DNA of 64,000 nucleotides from Brevibacterium aurantiacum (GTDB lineage: Bacteria > Actinomycetota > Actinomycetes > Actinomycetales > Brevibacteriaceae): positions 201,460-265,459 of the forward strand of contig NZ_VLTK01000004.1 in the NCBI RefSeq assembly GCF_007558825.1. The letters run 5' to 3'. The position numbers and the translations under genes were made by a program. This document shows, piece after piece, positions 45,107-53,853 of the stretch; the first letter of the stretch is position 1, and each line of letters starts with the position of its first letter. The notes beneath the pieces are model-generated. The model was not told the origin of the DNA. It saw only the letters and a list, made by a program, of their open reading frames with translations, and made no database searches.

Positions 45107-45784
45107 GTGGATATTGAAGTTGTGCGGGGCGCCACGCTCTTCGCAGGTTTGGACGATGAAGCCACAAGCGCATTGATGAAGTTCATGAACCCGCGGAGCC
45201 TCCGTCGGGGAACCGTGCTCTTTCACGAGGGTGATGCCGGTGACGAACTCTATATCGTCTCCAGCGGCAAGCTCAAGATCGGCCGCGAGTCCTCCGACGG
45301 CCGCGAGAATCTGCTCTCGGTTATCGGGCCGGGCGAGATCATCGGTGAGCTCAGCCTCTTTGATCCGGGCCCACGTTCCACCTCCGTCACTGCTGTCTCT
45401 CAGTCCGAGCTGCTCAGCCTCAAGCATGAGGACCTCACGACGTGGCTCGATGAACGCCCGCGGGCCGCAATGAACCTGCTCAAGGCTCTGGCACAGCGAC
45501 TGCGCCGCACGAACGAGACCGTGGGCGACCTCGTGTTCTCCGATGTTCCCGGTCGCGTCGCCAAGGCACTGCTGGACCTCGCATCTCGCTTCTCGAAGCC
45601 GGCACCGGACGGTGTCCTCGTCGCGCACGACCTGACGCAGGAAGAGCTCGCGCAGCTCGTCGGCGCCTCACGTGAGACCGTGAACAAGGCCCTGGCCGAC
45701 TTCGCAGCTCGTGGCTTCATCCGCCTCGAGGCTCGTTCCGTCGTCATCCTCGACATGGAGCGCATGCGCAACCGCGCCCGCTGA
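45107..45784 (+). CDS. crp: Crp/GlxR-type cAMP-responsive transcription regulator
   Basis: A 225-residue regulator. The cyclic-nucleotide domain has LFHEGDAGDELYIVSSGKLKI and the cAMP-pocket motif GEIIGELSLFDPGPRSTSVTA; the C-terminal winged HTH is TQEELAQLVGASRETVNKAL. This is the actinobacterial GlxR/Crp (Rv3676) group, with a strongly conserved phosphate-binding Arg (GPRST) and Glu. It should bind TGTGA-N6-TCACA boxes; a good box precedes acs. GTG 45107 has AAGGAGG six bases upstream, a near-perfect ribosome site. Confidence 0.94.
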   Translation: MDIEVVRGATLFAGLDDEATSALMKFMNPRSLRRGTVLFHEGDAGDELYIVSSGKLKIGRESSDGRENLLSVIGPGEIIGELSLFDPGPRSTSVTAVSQSELLSLKHEDLTTWLDERPRAAMNLLKALAQRLRRTNETVGDLVFSDVPGRVAKALLDLASRFSKPAPDGVLVAHDLTQEELAQLVGASRETVNKALADFAARGFIRLEARSVVILDMERMRNRAR

Positions 45785-45831
45785 TCGGAATGTCAGGCGG
45801 CTGATGCCGGACCACTGAATTCTCAGTCATC

Positions 45832-45865
45832 GAACGCCCAGGCACACATCGTTGCCTGGGCGTTC
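45832..45865. terminator. Bidirectional terminator between crp and the MBL operon
   Basis: GAACGCCCAGGCA (45832-45844) and TGCCTGGGCGTTC (45853-45865) are perfect 13-base arms with an 8-base loop between convergent genes. Confidence 0.88.
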
Positions 45866-45910
45866 GTGCGTCTGGCGTTGTGCGCCCTGCCTACGAGTGG
45901 TCGGGTCGAG

Positions 45911-46678
45911 TCACGACTGATCGTCGGGAGCGAGGACTCCGAGGTAGGCCAACTGGGCGCGCACGATCTGCTCGGCGGCACCGCGGACGCTCGGATCAAC
46001 GTCGTGATAGACGATGTCGCAGACGTCTGTGGCGCTCGTGGCTCCCTGCGCCAGTGCCGCTCTGACCTGCTCGATGCGTTCGAGTCGGTGGCTGCGGTAG
46101 TACTCGAGCACCTGGGCAGGGGATTCGATGCTGGGACCGTGTGCGGGCTCGAAGATCGAATATGCCCCCTCATCGAGCAGCTGAAGGAGCCGGTCCAGGG
46201 AATTGAGGTAGTCGCGCAGAGAGCCTTCCGGGTGGGTGACGATGGTCGTCCCCTCCCCCAGGACCGTATCGCCGCTGTAGAGCACGTGGCCGTGGATGAG
46301 ACAGATGCTGTCCATCGTGTGCCCCGGAGTCGCGATGACCTCCATGACATCGGCTGTGTCAGTGCCGAATGCGATCATGTCACCATCGGCCACAGGAGGT
46401 GTCAGACGGCCGAACTTCTCGAGGACCGCGTACACGGGCACCTCGGGTGCCCACTGTTCCACACTGCCGAGCATCTCCGAGTGATCGGCATGCTGATGAG
46501 TGAGGATGATGGCCGACAGCTTCCTGTCGCCGAGCTCAGCGAGGAATTTCTCACGGTGTTGCGTAAGTTCGGGGCCAGGATCGATGAGCGCTGCTGTGGT
46601 GTCGTCCGCCGAGGTGATGACATAGGTGTTGGTGCCCGTCAGCGTCATCGGGGATGGGTTGTTCGCGCGGATCCTCAT
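45911..46678 (-). CDS. MBL-fold metallohydrolase
   Basis: A 255-residue metallo-beta-lactamase-fold hydrolase. The dinuclear zinc site is LTHQHADHSEML (HxHxDH), with further ligands in TPGHTMDS and ADGD segments. It belongs to the LACTB2/Rv3677c-like branch. The substrate is unknown, and the link to the preceding NUDIX and RidA genes suggests processing of a reactive metabolite or nucleic acid fragment. ATG 46678 overlaps the NUDT stop (ATGA). Confidence 0.88.
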   Translation of the reverse strand: MRIRANNPSPMTLTGTNTYVITSADDTTAALIDPGPELTQHREKFLAELGDRKLSAIILTHQHADHSEMLGSVEQWAPEVPVYAVLEKFGRLTPPVADGDMIAFGTDTADVMEVIATPGHTMDSICLIHGHVLYSGDTVLGEGTTIVTHPEGSLRDYLNSLDRLLQLLDEGAYSIFEPAHGPSIESPAQVLEYYRSHRLERIEQVRAALAQGATSATDVCDIVYHDVDPSVRGAAEQIVRAQLAYLGVLAPDDQS

Positions 46679-47652
46679 GATTCGTCGGTCTCCTCTTCGC
46701 CGCTTTCGGCGTTGTTGTCATCGTCACTCAGCGTCAGGAATCCTGGGCTCTGGTCGTTCTCGTCGTCACCGACGGCTATCGCGTAGTCACGTAGAGTGCC
46801 CTTGCGGTAGAGGTCGCGTCCGGGGTGGATGACGACGCGCCATTCGCCGTCTTCATTGGTGACCTCTGGTCGCAGCGGATGCAGGTCGCGGACCTGGGCC
46901 ATGGCCGCTCCCACGCTTGGGACATCTATCAGACTCTCAGCGATGATGCGAGTGCTCGCACTGATCTTGTCGGGATCTCCTGCTGCCTCAGCGAGGATCT
47001 CCTTGGGCCGTTTCCACCCTCCCGAGGTCTCATTCGGCGAGAGGAAGTCGACGTTCTGCCCGAAGGGCACTGCGGCCACAAAATAGGTGGTGTCGAAACG
47101 GTGCAGCTGAGTCGCCGTGTTGATCCAACGCAGCCAGGGTTTGCAGAGGTCCGGACGCAGCTTGAGATCACGTTCGCGCAGGATCTGGGACCAGGAGATC
47201 TCATTGGAGAACAGCCGTGCCCGTGTTCCGCGCCAATCCGTCTGGGGCGCGGCGACGATGTCACGATCGACGTCTTCGGCCAGCAGGACACCGGTCGCAG
47301 CGAACGAGATGCGTGCCGCGGCCGAGAAATGGTGCAGCGCCCGTGACTTGTTCTCGATGCTCAGAGTCCTTGCGCAGCGCGCCGAGTTCCATCCGGCCAG
47401 AGGCAGATTGCGCAGGTCGCCGGGGCGCAGGTTGCTGACCGGGTAGGACAGGCGGTTGCGGTCGTCGATTCCCCGAGCATCGAGCTGCCTGGTGATGAAG
47501 GTTTCCAAACCTTCCAGGGAGTCCCTGATCAACACGATCGCCGAGGCGGGGCGTGGAGCCTCTGGGACCGGGAACCGCCCGTCGGACTGCCATTGGTCCA
47601 AGAACCAATGCAGCTCCGACGAGACGGGCAGAGAGCGTCCGCTAAGCGGCAT
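46675..47652 (-). CDS. NUDT19-like NUDIX-fold protein
   Basis: About 325 residues related to the NUDT19-type NUDIX proteins: RPASAIVLIRDSLEGLETFI opens the fold, LRWINTATQLHRFDTTYFVAAVPFGQ is the characteristic middle, and WKRPKEILAEAA follows. The classical REUxEExGU box is degraded, so hydrolase activity is uncertain. ATG 47652 overlaps the RidA 3' end by 11 bp and has GAGG four bases upstream. An acidic C-terminal tail (DDDNNAESGEEETDES) is unusual. Together with MBL and RidA it forms a tightly packed cluster. Confidence 0.8.
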   Translation of the reverse strand: MPLSGRSLPVSSELHWFLDQWQSDGRFPVPEAPRPASAIVLIRDSLEGLETFITRQLDARGIDDRNRLSYPVSNLRPGDLRNLPLAGWNSARCARTLSIENKSRALHHFSAAARISFAATGVLLAEDVDRDIVAAPQTDWRGTRARLFSNEISWSQILRERDLKLRPDLCKPWLRWINTATQLHRFDTTYFVAAVPFGQNVDFLSPNETSGGWKRPKEILAEAAGDPDKISASTRIIAESLIDVPSVGAAMAQVRDLHPLRPEVTNEDGEWRVVIHPGRDLYRKGTLRDYAIAVGDDENDQSPGFLTLSDDDNNAESGEEETDES

Positions 47653-48115
47653 CGTCCTCAACCTCGACGATGACCTCGACCTCGACTGGAGTGCCGAGAG
47701 GAAGAGTGTTCACTCCCACTGCACTGCGCGTGTGCTGGCCGCGGTCGCCGAAGATCTCACCGTAGAGTTCGGAGACTCCGTTGATAACCGATGGCTGCTG
47801 TGTGAAGTCATCTGCCGAGTTCACGAACCCGGTCACCTTGACGACGCGCACGATCTTGTCCAGGTCCCCGATGACGCCGGCAATTGCGGCGAGAGCATTG
47901 AGCCCTGCAGTCCGTGCCAGGTCGTAGCCGGTCTCGAGGTCGACGTCGGAGCCGATGTGGCCGGTCGCCGGGAGTTTCCCGTCGACGACGGGCAGCTGGC
48001 CCGAGGTGTAGACGTAGTTGCCGGTGCGAAGCGCCGGGACATAGACGCCAGCGGGAACGGCGACAGCGGGCAGGGTGAGACCGAGTTCAGCGATGCGGTC
48101 TAGGGTCTTCGACAT
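47642..48115 (-). CDS. RidA/YjgF-family protein
   Basis: About 157 residues of the RidA superfamily, with GNYVYTSGQLPVVDGK as the N-terminal signature and VEVEVIVEVE at the end. RidA enzymes hydrolyse reactive enamine/imine intermediates. The Arg of the catalytic site is not clearly in place, so it may be a divergent subgroup (Rv3678c type). ATG 48115 has AAGGAC upstream. The gene is 88 bases from the DUF4177 protein and overlaps the NUDT gene. Confidence 0.85.
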   Translation of the reverse strand: MSKTLDRIAELGLTLPAVAVPAGVYVPALRTGNYVYTSGQLPVVDGKLPATGHIGSDVDLETGYDLARTAGLNALAAIAGVIGDLDKIVRVVKVTGFVNSADDFTQQPSVINGVSELYGEIFGDRGQHTRSAVGVNTLPLGTPVEVEVIVEVEDDAA

Positions 48116-48203
48116 GGTTGGTCCTTCGACGAGGGTATTGCAGGTCAGGTGAGAGCCCATACTCTGATGCGTCAGGCTTGTGGTACTTCAGGGCACTGTT
48201 GTG

Positions 48204-48359
48204 TCAGGCTTTGGGACGCTTGAGGTAGGCAACGAGTCCATTGTTATCGGGGCCCGGGACAACTTGGACAAGCTCGTAGCCGTCTTCGCCCCACTGGTCG
48301 AGGATCTGCTTCGTTGCGTGAACGATGAGCGGCACGGTGACGTATTCCCACTTAGTCAT
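48204..48359 (-). CDS. DUF4177 small protein
   Basis: A 51-residue protein below the usual annotation threshold. It begins MTKWEYVTVPLIVHATKQIL and continues DQWGEDGYELVQVVP; the WEY...QWGxDGYELV pattern is that of the DUF4177 family, found at the same place before RidA in mycobacteria. AAGGAGA precedes the ATG by 5 bases. Function unknown; it may be a small binding or stress protein. Stop is 88 bases before the RidA start, so one transcript is likely. Confidence 0.85.
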   Translation of the reverse strand: MTKWEYVTVPLIVHATKQILDQWGEDGYELVQVVPGPDNNGLVAYLKRPKA

Positions 48360-48547
48360 GATTCTCCTTGAGTCTCTGTGTGCCCGAGTCCCCGATGCGT
48401 CATCGGAACGAGCGTCTGCATGAACCGACAGCCGATCGTTCTGCAGGAGTGCGACCGGCTAATCACTGTCGTTGCCAACCCTAGCCGAGAACCCGTGCAC
48501 CTACCGCCAGCCATGCCACAGTGTGAACATCGCTGACAGACGAGAAT

Positions 48548-48580
48548 GGGGTGGGGCGATCATGATGATCGTCCCACCCC
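48548..48580 (-). terminator. PBP terminator
   Basis: GGGGTGGGGCGATCA (48548-48562) and TGATCGTCCCACCCC (48566-48580) pair with one G-T wobble around a TGA loop; it is 33 bases past the PBP stop. The rest of the interval (48360-48547) shows nothing else I can support. Confidence 0.75.
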
Positions 48581-48613
48581 GCTGTCTCTCAGGCTCTGTC
48601 TGACGTCCGGTGC

Positions 48614-50980
48614 TCAGTTGCCGCCGAGGCCCGGCGCTTCGCCGCCGCCGTTGCCGCCGCCGTTGTTTCCGCCACCGTTGCCGCCGCCGGTGCCGCCGCC
48701 GGTGCCGCCGCCGGTGCCGTTGTTTCCGCCGCCGGTGCCGCCTCCACCACCGGTGCCTCCACCGCCGTTGCCGCCGCCGGTGCCGTTGCCACCACCGCCG
48801 GTGCCGCCACCACCGGTACCGCCTCCGCCACCGGTGCCACCGCCGCCCATGTACTTGCTGCCCGGCTTAGGGAATCCGGTGTTGCCCTTCGTCTCCTTGA
48901 CCGCGTCATTCATATAGGCCTGCCAGGTCTTACCGGAGATCGTGGCACCGTAGACGTGTCCGCGGACAACTCCCTCGCTGTTGTTTCGCCAGTCACGTGT
49001 TCCTGCCGGGTCACCGGTCCAGACCGCAGTCGACAGTGTCTTCGTGAACCCGAGCAACCAGGTGTGGCCGACGTCGAAGTTCGTCGTACCGGTCTTTGCA
49101 CCTGCTGGTGCTCCGATCTTCAACTGGGTTGTGGTACCGCCGTTGAACGTCTGTGTCAGAGCGTAGGCGACGCCCTTGGCCACCTCTTTGTCGAGGACTC
49201 GCTTACAGCCCTCTCCCGGCACGTCGATGTTCTTGCCTGAGCGGTCCTTGATGGAGACGATCGGCTTCGGGCCGCAGAACTCGCCCTCGTTCGCGAAGGT
49301 CGCGAATGCCGCGGCCATTGCAATCGGAGTTGTCTCCGTCGTGCCCAGAATCGAGGATGGCGACAGGGCCTGGATGAAGCCCGCCTCGTTCTTGAAGTCG
49401 AGCTTCTCGCCGCTGCCGTAGCGAATTCCAAGGTCCATAGCGGTGTCCATGACCTTGCACATATTGAGCTGGTTGCCCATAGCCGCATAGCCGGTGTTCA
49501 CGGACTTCTTCGTGGCTTCCAGCGCGGTCATCGAGCCCTTGCCTTCACCGTCGCCGGCGTTGTTCGGGTCCCAGTCACCGCCCATGTTCGGACAGCCGTC
49601 ATACTTCCAAGAATTTGCAGGGAAGTTGCGCTTGGTAGCGTTGACCGTGGCGTTGAGCCCGCGACCGGATTTCAGCCACGTGGCCAGCACGAAGGGCTTC
49701 CATGTCGAACCGACCTGGAACCCGCCACCGCCGTTGTGCTTCCTATCGACCGTGTAATTGATGCTGGTCTTCTTGTTCTTTTCGTTCTTTTTGACCTCGC
49801 CGACCGTGTATTCACGGTTCTCAGCCATGGCGATGACCTCGCCCGTGCCCGGTTCGATCGTGACCAGGGCGTGTCCGGCGCCGGATGGATCGCCCACAGG
49901 AACACGCTTTTTGATCTCCTTGTCAGCGATCTTCTGAATGTCTGGGTTGAGGCTGGTCTTGATCGTCAGCCCGCCCCGCTGCAGGAAGGCGAGGCGCTCG
50001 TCGACGGTCTCGCCGAAGGTATCATCATTCTTGATGACGTTTTCGACGTAGTCGCAGAAGAATTCTGCGTTGCTCTTGGCCGAGGTGCAGCCGTTCGGTG
50101 TCTCATGCAGATCGAGGTCGAGGTCGGTCTTCACCGCCTTGTCGTATTCCTTCTGAGTGATGTGCTTGTATTTGAGCATCTGCCCCAGCACGGTGTTGCG
50201 GCGCTTCTTCACCTGATCGGGGAAACGCTGCGGGTTGAAGGCCGAAGGGTTCTGCACAATGCCGGCGAGCATCGCCGACTGCTCGATATTCAGGTCCTTC
50301 GCGTCGATGCCCCAATACTTATGAGCGGCGGCCTGCACGCCGTAGGCGTTGGGCGAACCGGAGTAGTTGTTGATGTTCATGTAACGGTTGAGAATGTCCT
50401 TCTTGTCGTACTTCTTCTCAACTGCCACTGCGAGTTTGGCTTCGCGGAGCTTACGCGCATAGCCGGCCGTGCCTTCCGACTCCTTGGCCGCTGACACGCC
50501 CTCCTTGTCCGCTTCGGCATGGGCGTTCTCCGCCAGTACGTTCTTCACGTACTGCTGGGTCAGTGTGGATCCGCCCTGCGTTGTCGAGGACACCATATTG
50601 TGCACCGCTGCACGCGCGATGCCCTCGATATCGACGCCGCCGTGTTCGAAGTACCTGTAGTCCTCGACCGCGATCGTCGCGTCCTGCATATGATCTGAGA
50701 TCTCGTCGAGAGGCACCTCGACTCGGTTCTGCCAGTAGAACTCCGCAATCTCCGAACCATCGGAGGCGAGCATCGTCGACTTCTCTCCCAGGTCCTGGAT
50801 CTCCAGGGTCGCGGGGAGCGAATTGAAGATCTCGACGGCACTGTTTGCACTGGCAGTAGCTACACCGACTCCGGGGATGGCAAGACCTGCGGCGACGATT
50901 CCCGCCACCGCGCTCACGGCGACGAATTGGAGAAACGCGCCTGTCTTGGTCGGATTCGGATTTGACTCAGGAGACACCAT
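48614..50980 (-). CDS. ponA2: Class A penicillin-binding protein (PonA2-like) with glycine-rich tail
   Basis: A 788-residue bifunctional peptidoglycan synthase with an N-terminal membrane anchor (about 18-40). The glycosyltransferase domain keeps AVEDYRYFEHGG (catalytic E106) and GGSTLTQQYVKNVL. The transpeptidase has the STWK motif (S425-K428), SVN (KKSVNTGY), and KTG in AGAKTGTTNF. Instead of a Pro/Thr tail it ends in about 80 residues of almost pure Gly with Thr/Asn (GGGGTGGGG repeats). No ribosome site precedes ATG 50980; a TAAACT box seven bases ahead suggests a leaderless transcript. The gene precedes the metallophosphoesterase, as in mycobacteria. Confidence 0.92.
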   Translation of the reverse strand: MVSPESNPNPTKTGAFLQFVAVSAVAGIVAAGLAIPGVGVATASANSAVEIFNSLPATLEIQDLGEKSTMLASDGSEIAEFYWQNRVEVPLDEISDHMQDATIAVEDYRYFEHGGVDIEGIARAAVHNMVSSTTQGGSTLTQQYVKNVLAENAHAEADKEGVSAAKESEGTAGYARKLREAKLAVAVEKKYDKKDILNRYMNINNYSGSPNAYGVQAAAHKYWGIDAKDLNIEQSAMLAGIVQNPSAFNPQRFPDQVKKRRNTVLGQMLKYKHITQKEYDKAVKTDLDLDLHETPNGCTSAKSNAEFFCDYVENVIKNDDTFGETVDERLAFLQRGGLTIKTSLNPDIQKIADKEIKKRVPVGDPSGAGHALVTIEPGTGEVIAMAENREYTVGEVKKNEKNKKTSINYTVDRKHNGGGGFQVGSTWKPFVLATWLKSGRGLNATVNATKRNFPANSWKYDGCPNMGGDWDPNNAGDGEGKGSMTALEATKKSVNTGYAAMGNQLNMCKVMDTAMDLGIRYGSGEKLDFKNEAGFIQALSPSSILGTTETTPIAMAAAFATFANEGEFCGPKPIVSIKDRSGKNIDVPGEGCKRVLDKEVAKGVAYALTQTFNGGTTTQLKIGAPAGAKTGTTNFDVGHTWLLGFTKTLSTAVWTGDPAGTRDWRNNSEGVVRGHVYGATISGKTWQAYMNDAVKETKGNTGFPKPGSKYMGGGGTGGGGGTGGGGTGGGGNGTGGGNGGGGTGGGGGTGGGNNGTGGGTGGGTGGGNGGGNNGGGNGGGEAPGLGGN
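48620..48850. repeat. GCCGCCGCCGGTGCC-type repeats coding the PBP glycine tail
   Basis: Degenerate 12-15 bp units code for GGGTGGGG steps. The stretch is nearly all G/C and would be hard to sequence and prone to length change. Confidence 0.7.
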
Positions 50981-51035
50981 GAAACCAAGTTTAGCTAATC
51001 CGACTTGTGCAAATTCTCAAAAATCGTTGAGAACG

Positions 51036-52004
51036 TCAGACTCCAGGGACGAGAGTCAACAGGCTGACCTCGGGACGGCAGGCGAAACGCACCGGTGAGA
51101 AGGGCGAGAAACCCAATCCTGCGGAGATTTCGACGAGAGATTTTCGATAGGGAAACAGGCCCCTCGCGCGTGTCCGATCGAGGTCGCAGTTCGTCACCGG
51201 CGCGCCCCAGAAGGGCACCCGGATCTGTCCCCCGTGAGTATGCCCAGTCATGATGAGGTCAGCACCCGCCGAGGTGAACGCCTCCAGCGTCCGCGAATAG
51301 GGCGCATGAGTGACGCCGACTTTCACCCCAGCTTCAGAATCGAACCGAGGGTAGTCGAAGGCATCAGGGCCGCGGCCCTGACCGTCGCTGGGCTGGATCC
51401 GGTCACGGTCGATGTGGGAGTCCCCCAGGCCGCAGAAGTCGATGCGCGTCCCACGGATCATCAGAGTCGCCTCGGCGTTATCGAGGAAACGCCATCCGCG
51501 GGTGCTGCTGGGCGTGTCACCAGTCGACGTGAAGCTGACTGTCTCGTCTCTGGCCTCGAACCCGCGGATCAGGGCCTTCACGTCGAGGTCGGGCTGCGTG
51601 CGGTGCTTCACCTCGGAGGGAGACCGCAGGTAGCTGGCTGGGTTCTTCGCCTTGGGTGAGAAGAAGTCGTTGGATCCGAGGACGAAGACGCCGGGTACAT
51701 CGAGTAGTCCATCGAAGACGTCGAGGACAGTGGGCACGATGTCTGCAGAGAGGTTGTCCCCGGTGTTGATCACGACGTCCGGTTCCAGTCGTGTCAGCGC
51801 CTTGACCCAAGCGGCTCGGTGCTTCTGCCAGGGTGCCAGATGCAGATCGGAGACGTGCAGCATTCGGATGCTCTGTGCACCGGCCGGCAGGATCGGCAAA
51901 GTGTGGCGGCGGACGGCGAAGAGGTGCGGTTCGATGACCGCGCCCCAGATTCCAGCCGCCGCGGGGACTGCAAGGGCGCCGGCGAATAGTGCACGTTTCT
52001 TCAT
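51036..52004 (-). CDS. Membrane-anchored metallophosphoesterase
   Basis: About 322 residues. An N-terminal anchor (KKRALFAGALAVPAAAGIWG) is followed by calcineurin-type motifs: LHVSDLHLAP, VINTGDNLSADI, LGSNDFFSP, and GHTHGGQIRVPF. These place the two metal ions and catalytic His. The substrate is unknown; in mycobacteria the homologue also follows the ponA2-type PBP (Rv3683). ATG 52004 is chosen as the start of the anchor; an in-frame start upstream at 52064 has no ribosome site. Confidence 0.88.
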   Translation of the reverse strand: MKKRALFAGALAVPAAAGIWGAVIEPHLFAVRRHTLPILPAGAQSIRMLHVSDLHLAPWQKHRAAWVKALTRLEPDVVINTGDNLSADIVPTVLDVFDGLLDVPGVFVLGSNDFFSPKAKNPASYLRSPSEVKHRTQPDLDVKALIRGFEARDETVSFTSTGDTPSSTRGWRFLDNAEATLMIRGTRIDFCGLGDSHIDRDRIQPSDGQGRGPDAFDYPRFDSEAGVKVGVTHAPYSRTLEAFTSAGADLIMTGHTHGGQIRVPFWGAPVTNCDLDRTRARGLFPYRKSLVEISAGLGFSPFSPVRFACRPEVSLLTLVPGV

Positions 52005-52070
52005 TCGTCCAACTCTAGTCGGCCTCGGAGTCCCGGCCTGGACCCGGCCCCGCAGTGCCGTCAAAGCACC

Positions 52071-52982
52071 TCAGGCAGGGAACGCGACCGGCTTGTCGTG
52101 TTCATCGGCGGCACGGGCCGTGCGGCGACGATGCAGATGCTTCATCCGGCGCCGCCCCACGAGCCGGCAGACGAGGTAGATGAGGAAGGAGATCGTCGTG
52201 ACGAATGGGCTGATCGGCACCACCGGCGAGCCCAGTGCGATGAGGATGCCGCCGACTGAGGCGGTGACCGCGAAGATGACGCTGAACACCGGCACCCACA
52301 CCGGGGAGGCCGAGAGCTGGGTGGCCGCCGCGGCCGGAGTGATGAGCAGAGCCAGCACCAGAAGGACGCCCACGACCTGCACGCTCAGTGCCACGGCCAG
52401 GCCGAGGACGAGCATGAAAACGATCGTCAGACCGGACACCGGCACCCCTTTGGCACGTGCCACCTCGGGGTCGAGGCTGGCGAACATGAGCGGTCGCCAG
52501 ATGACGGCGAGCACGAGGAGCACGATCAGCGAGCACACGACGAGCGTCATGATCTGGCCCGGGGTGATGGCCACGATCTGCCCGGTCAACAGGCCGAATT
52601 TGCTGGCGGCACGCCCGTCGTAGAGGGCGAGGAACAGAATAGCTAGGCCCAGCCCGAAGGGCATGAGCACACCGATGATGGCGTTCTTCTCCGAGGCTTT
52701 GGCCCCGCCGATGCCGATGATGAGCGCGGCGATGATTGAGCCGATGATGGACCCGCCAACCACGTCGAATCCGATGAGCAGGGCAAAGGCGGCACCGGCA
52801 AACGAGAGCTCGGAGACACCGTGTACGGCGAAGGGAATGTCGCGGGCCATGACGAAGACGCTGATGAGGCCGCCGACGACACCGAGCAGTCCGGCGGCGA
52901 TGAGCGAGTTGGTCAGCAGCGTCACCAGTTCGCCGTAGTCCTCGAAGGTGAACAGGCTGCCGAAGATCTCCTGAGCCGACAT
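52071..52982 (-). CDS. Zinc/manganese ABC transporter permease (ZnuB-like)
   Basis: About 303 residues with eight or nine hydrophobic segments, of the ABC-3 permease family for zinc or manganese. The segments ISVFVMARDIPFAVHGVSEL, WRPLMFASLDPEVARAKGVP and LITPAAAATQLSAS are family landmarks. ATG 52982 shares its A with the TGA of the ATPase gene, so it is coupled. Last gene of the importer operon. Confidence 0.92.
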   Translation of the reverse strand: MSAQEIFGSLFTFEDYGELVTLLTNSLIAAGLLGVVGGLISVFVMARDIPFAVHGVSELSFAGAAFALLIGFDVVGGSIIGSIIAALIIGIGGAKASEKNAIIGVLMPFGLGLAILFLALYDGRAASKFGLLTGQIVAITPGQIMTLVVCSLIVLLVLAVIWRPLMFASLDPEVARAKGVPVSGLTIVFMLVLGLAVALSVQVVGVLLVLALLITPAAAATQLSASPVWVPVFSVIFAVTASVGGILIALGSPVVPISPFVTTISFLIYLVCRLVGRRRMKHLHRRRTARAADEHDKPVAFPA

Positions 52983-53851
52983 CAGATCGCGCCTCGTTCC
53001 ATGCTCATCTCGTCCTCGTGGACGTGGTGGTCCACGCATTCGGCTTCGCCGCCGACCACGATGAGCCGACCGCCGACCCGGACCACTTCGACCGGGGAAC
53101 CATAGAGCCGGGTCAGCGATTGGGTGGTCATGACTTCGGCGGGGGTGCCGACGAGGAAGTGGCCGCCGACGATGTAGAGGACGCGGTCGACGTAGGGCAG
53201 GATCGGGTTGATCTCGTGGGTGACGAAGACGACTGAGGTGTTGCGTTTGACTCGCTGCTCATGAAGCAGGTTGGCAACGACCTTCTGGTGGTGGATGTCC
53301 AGAGACAGCAGCGGCTCGTCACAGAGAAGCACCGAGGGGTCGTTGGCCAGGGCCTGAGCTACGCGCAGACGCTGCAGCTCACCGCCGGACAGGGTCCCGG
53401 CTGGAGCGTCCGCGTAATCTCGAGCGCCGACGGATTCGAGGAGTTCATCGACCTGCTGACGGCGGCGCTTCAGAAACCGCCCGGGTCCCCAACGGTGTCC
53501 GTCGATGCCCATCCGAACCAGATCGCGACCCCGCATCGGGGTGTGTTGGTCGATTCCGCGTTGCTGGGGGATATAGCCGATGGCCGAGTTCCCTGAGTGG
53601 ACATTCCGACCATTGATCTCCGCCGAGCCGGTGGACAGCGCATGCTGGCCCAGCAGCACCTTGAGCAGCGAAGTCTTTCCTGTCCCGTTCGGGCCCAGCA
53701 CCGCCACGAACTCCCCCGGGGCGACGTCGAGGTCGAGGTCGTGCCAGAGCACACGCTCTCCGAATCGCAGCTCGGCATCGCGCAGACGGATCACCGGAAG
53801 GTGATCGGCGGATGCGGTCTGCCCGGGAGAAACGTCGGAATCAGTGGCCAT
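52982..53851 (-). CDS. Zinc/manganese ABC transporter ATP-binding protein (ZnuC-like)
   Basis: A 289-residue ABC ATPase. Walker A is LGPNGTGKTSLLKV, the signature LSGGELQRLRVAQAL and Walker B VLLCDEPLL. The metal-importer type C-terminal segment follows with a histidine-containing end (ECVDHHVHEDE). It starts right after the binding-protein stop and is coupled with the permease. Confidence 0.93.
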   Translation of the reverse strand: MATDSDVSPGQTASADHLPVIRLRDAELRFGERVLWHDLDLDVAPGEFVAVLGPNGTGKTSLLKVLLGQHALSTGSAEINGRNVHSGNSAIGYIPQQRGIDQHTPMRGRDLVRMGIDGHRWGPGRFLKRRRQQVDELLESVGARDYADAPAGTLSGGELQRLRVAQALANDPSVLLCDEPLLSLDIHHQKVVANLLHEQRVKRNTSVVFVTHEINPILPYVDRVLYIVGGHFLVGTPAEVMTTQSLTRLYGSPVEVVRVGGRLIVVGGEAECVDHHVHEDEMSMERGAI

Positions 53852-53853
53852 TC

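Noticed and set aside
48360..48614. WhiB-like gene expected from mycobacterial order
   Set aside because: No four-cysteine WhiB reading frame is present on either strand.
48620..48850. CRISPR-like repeats
   Set aside because: They are a degenerate G/C-rich coding repeat in the PBP tail without unique spacers or cas genes nearby.
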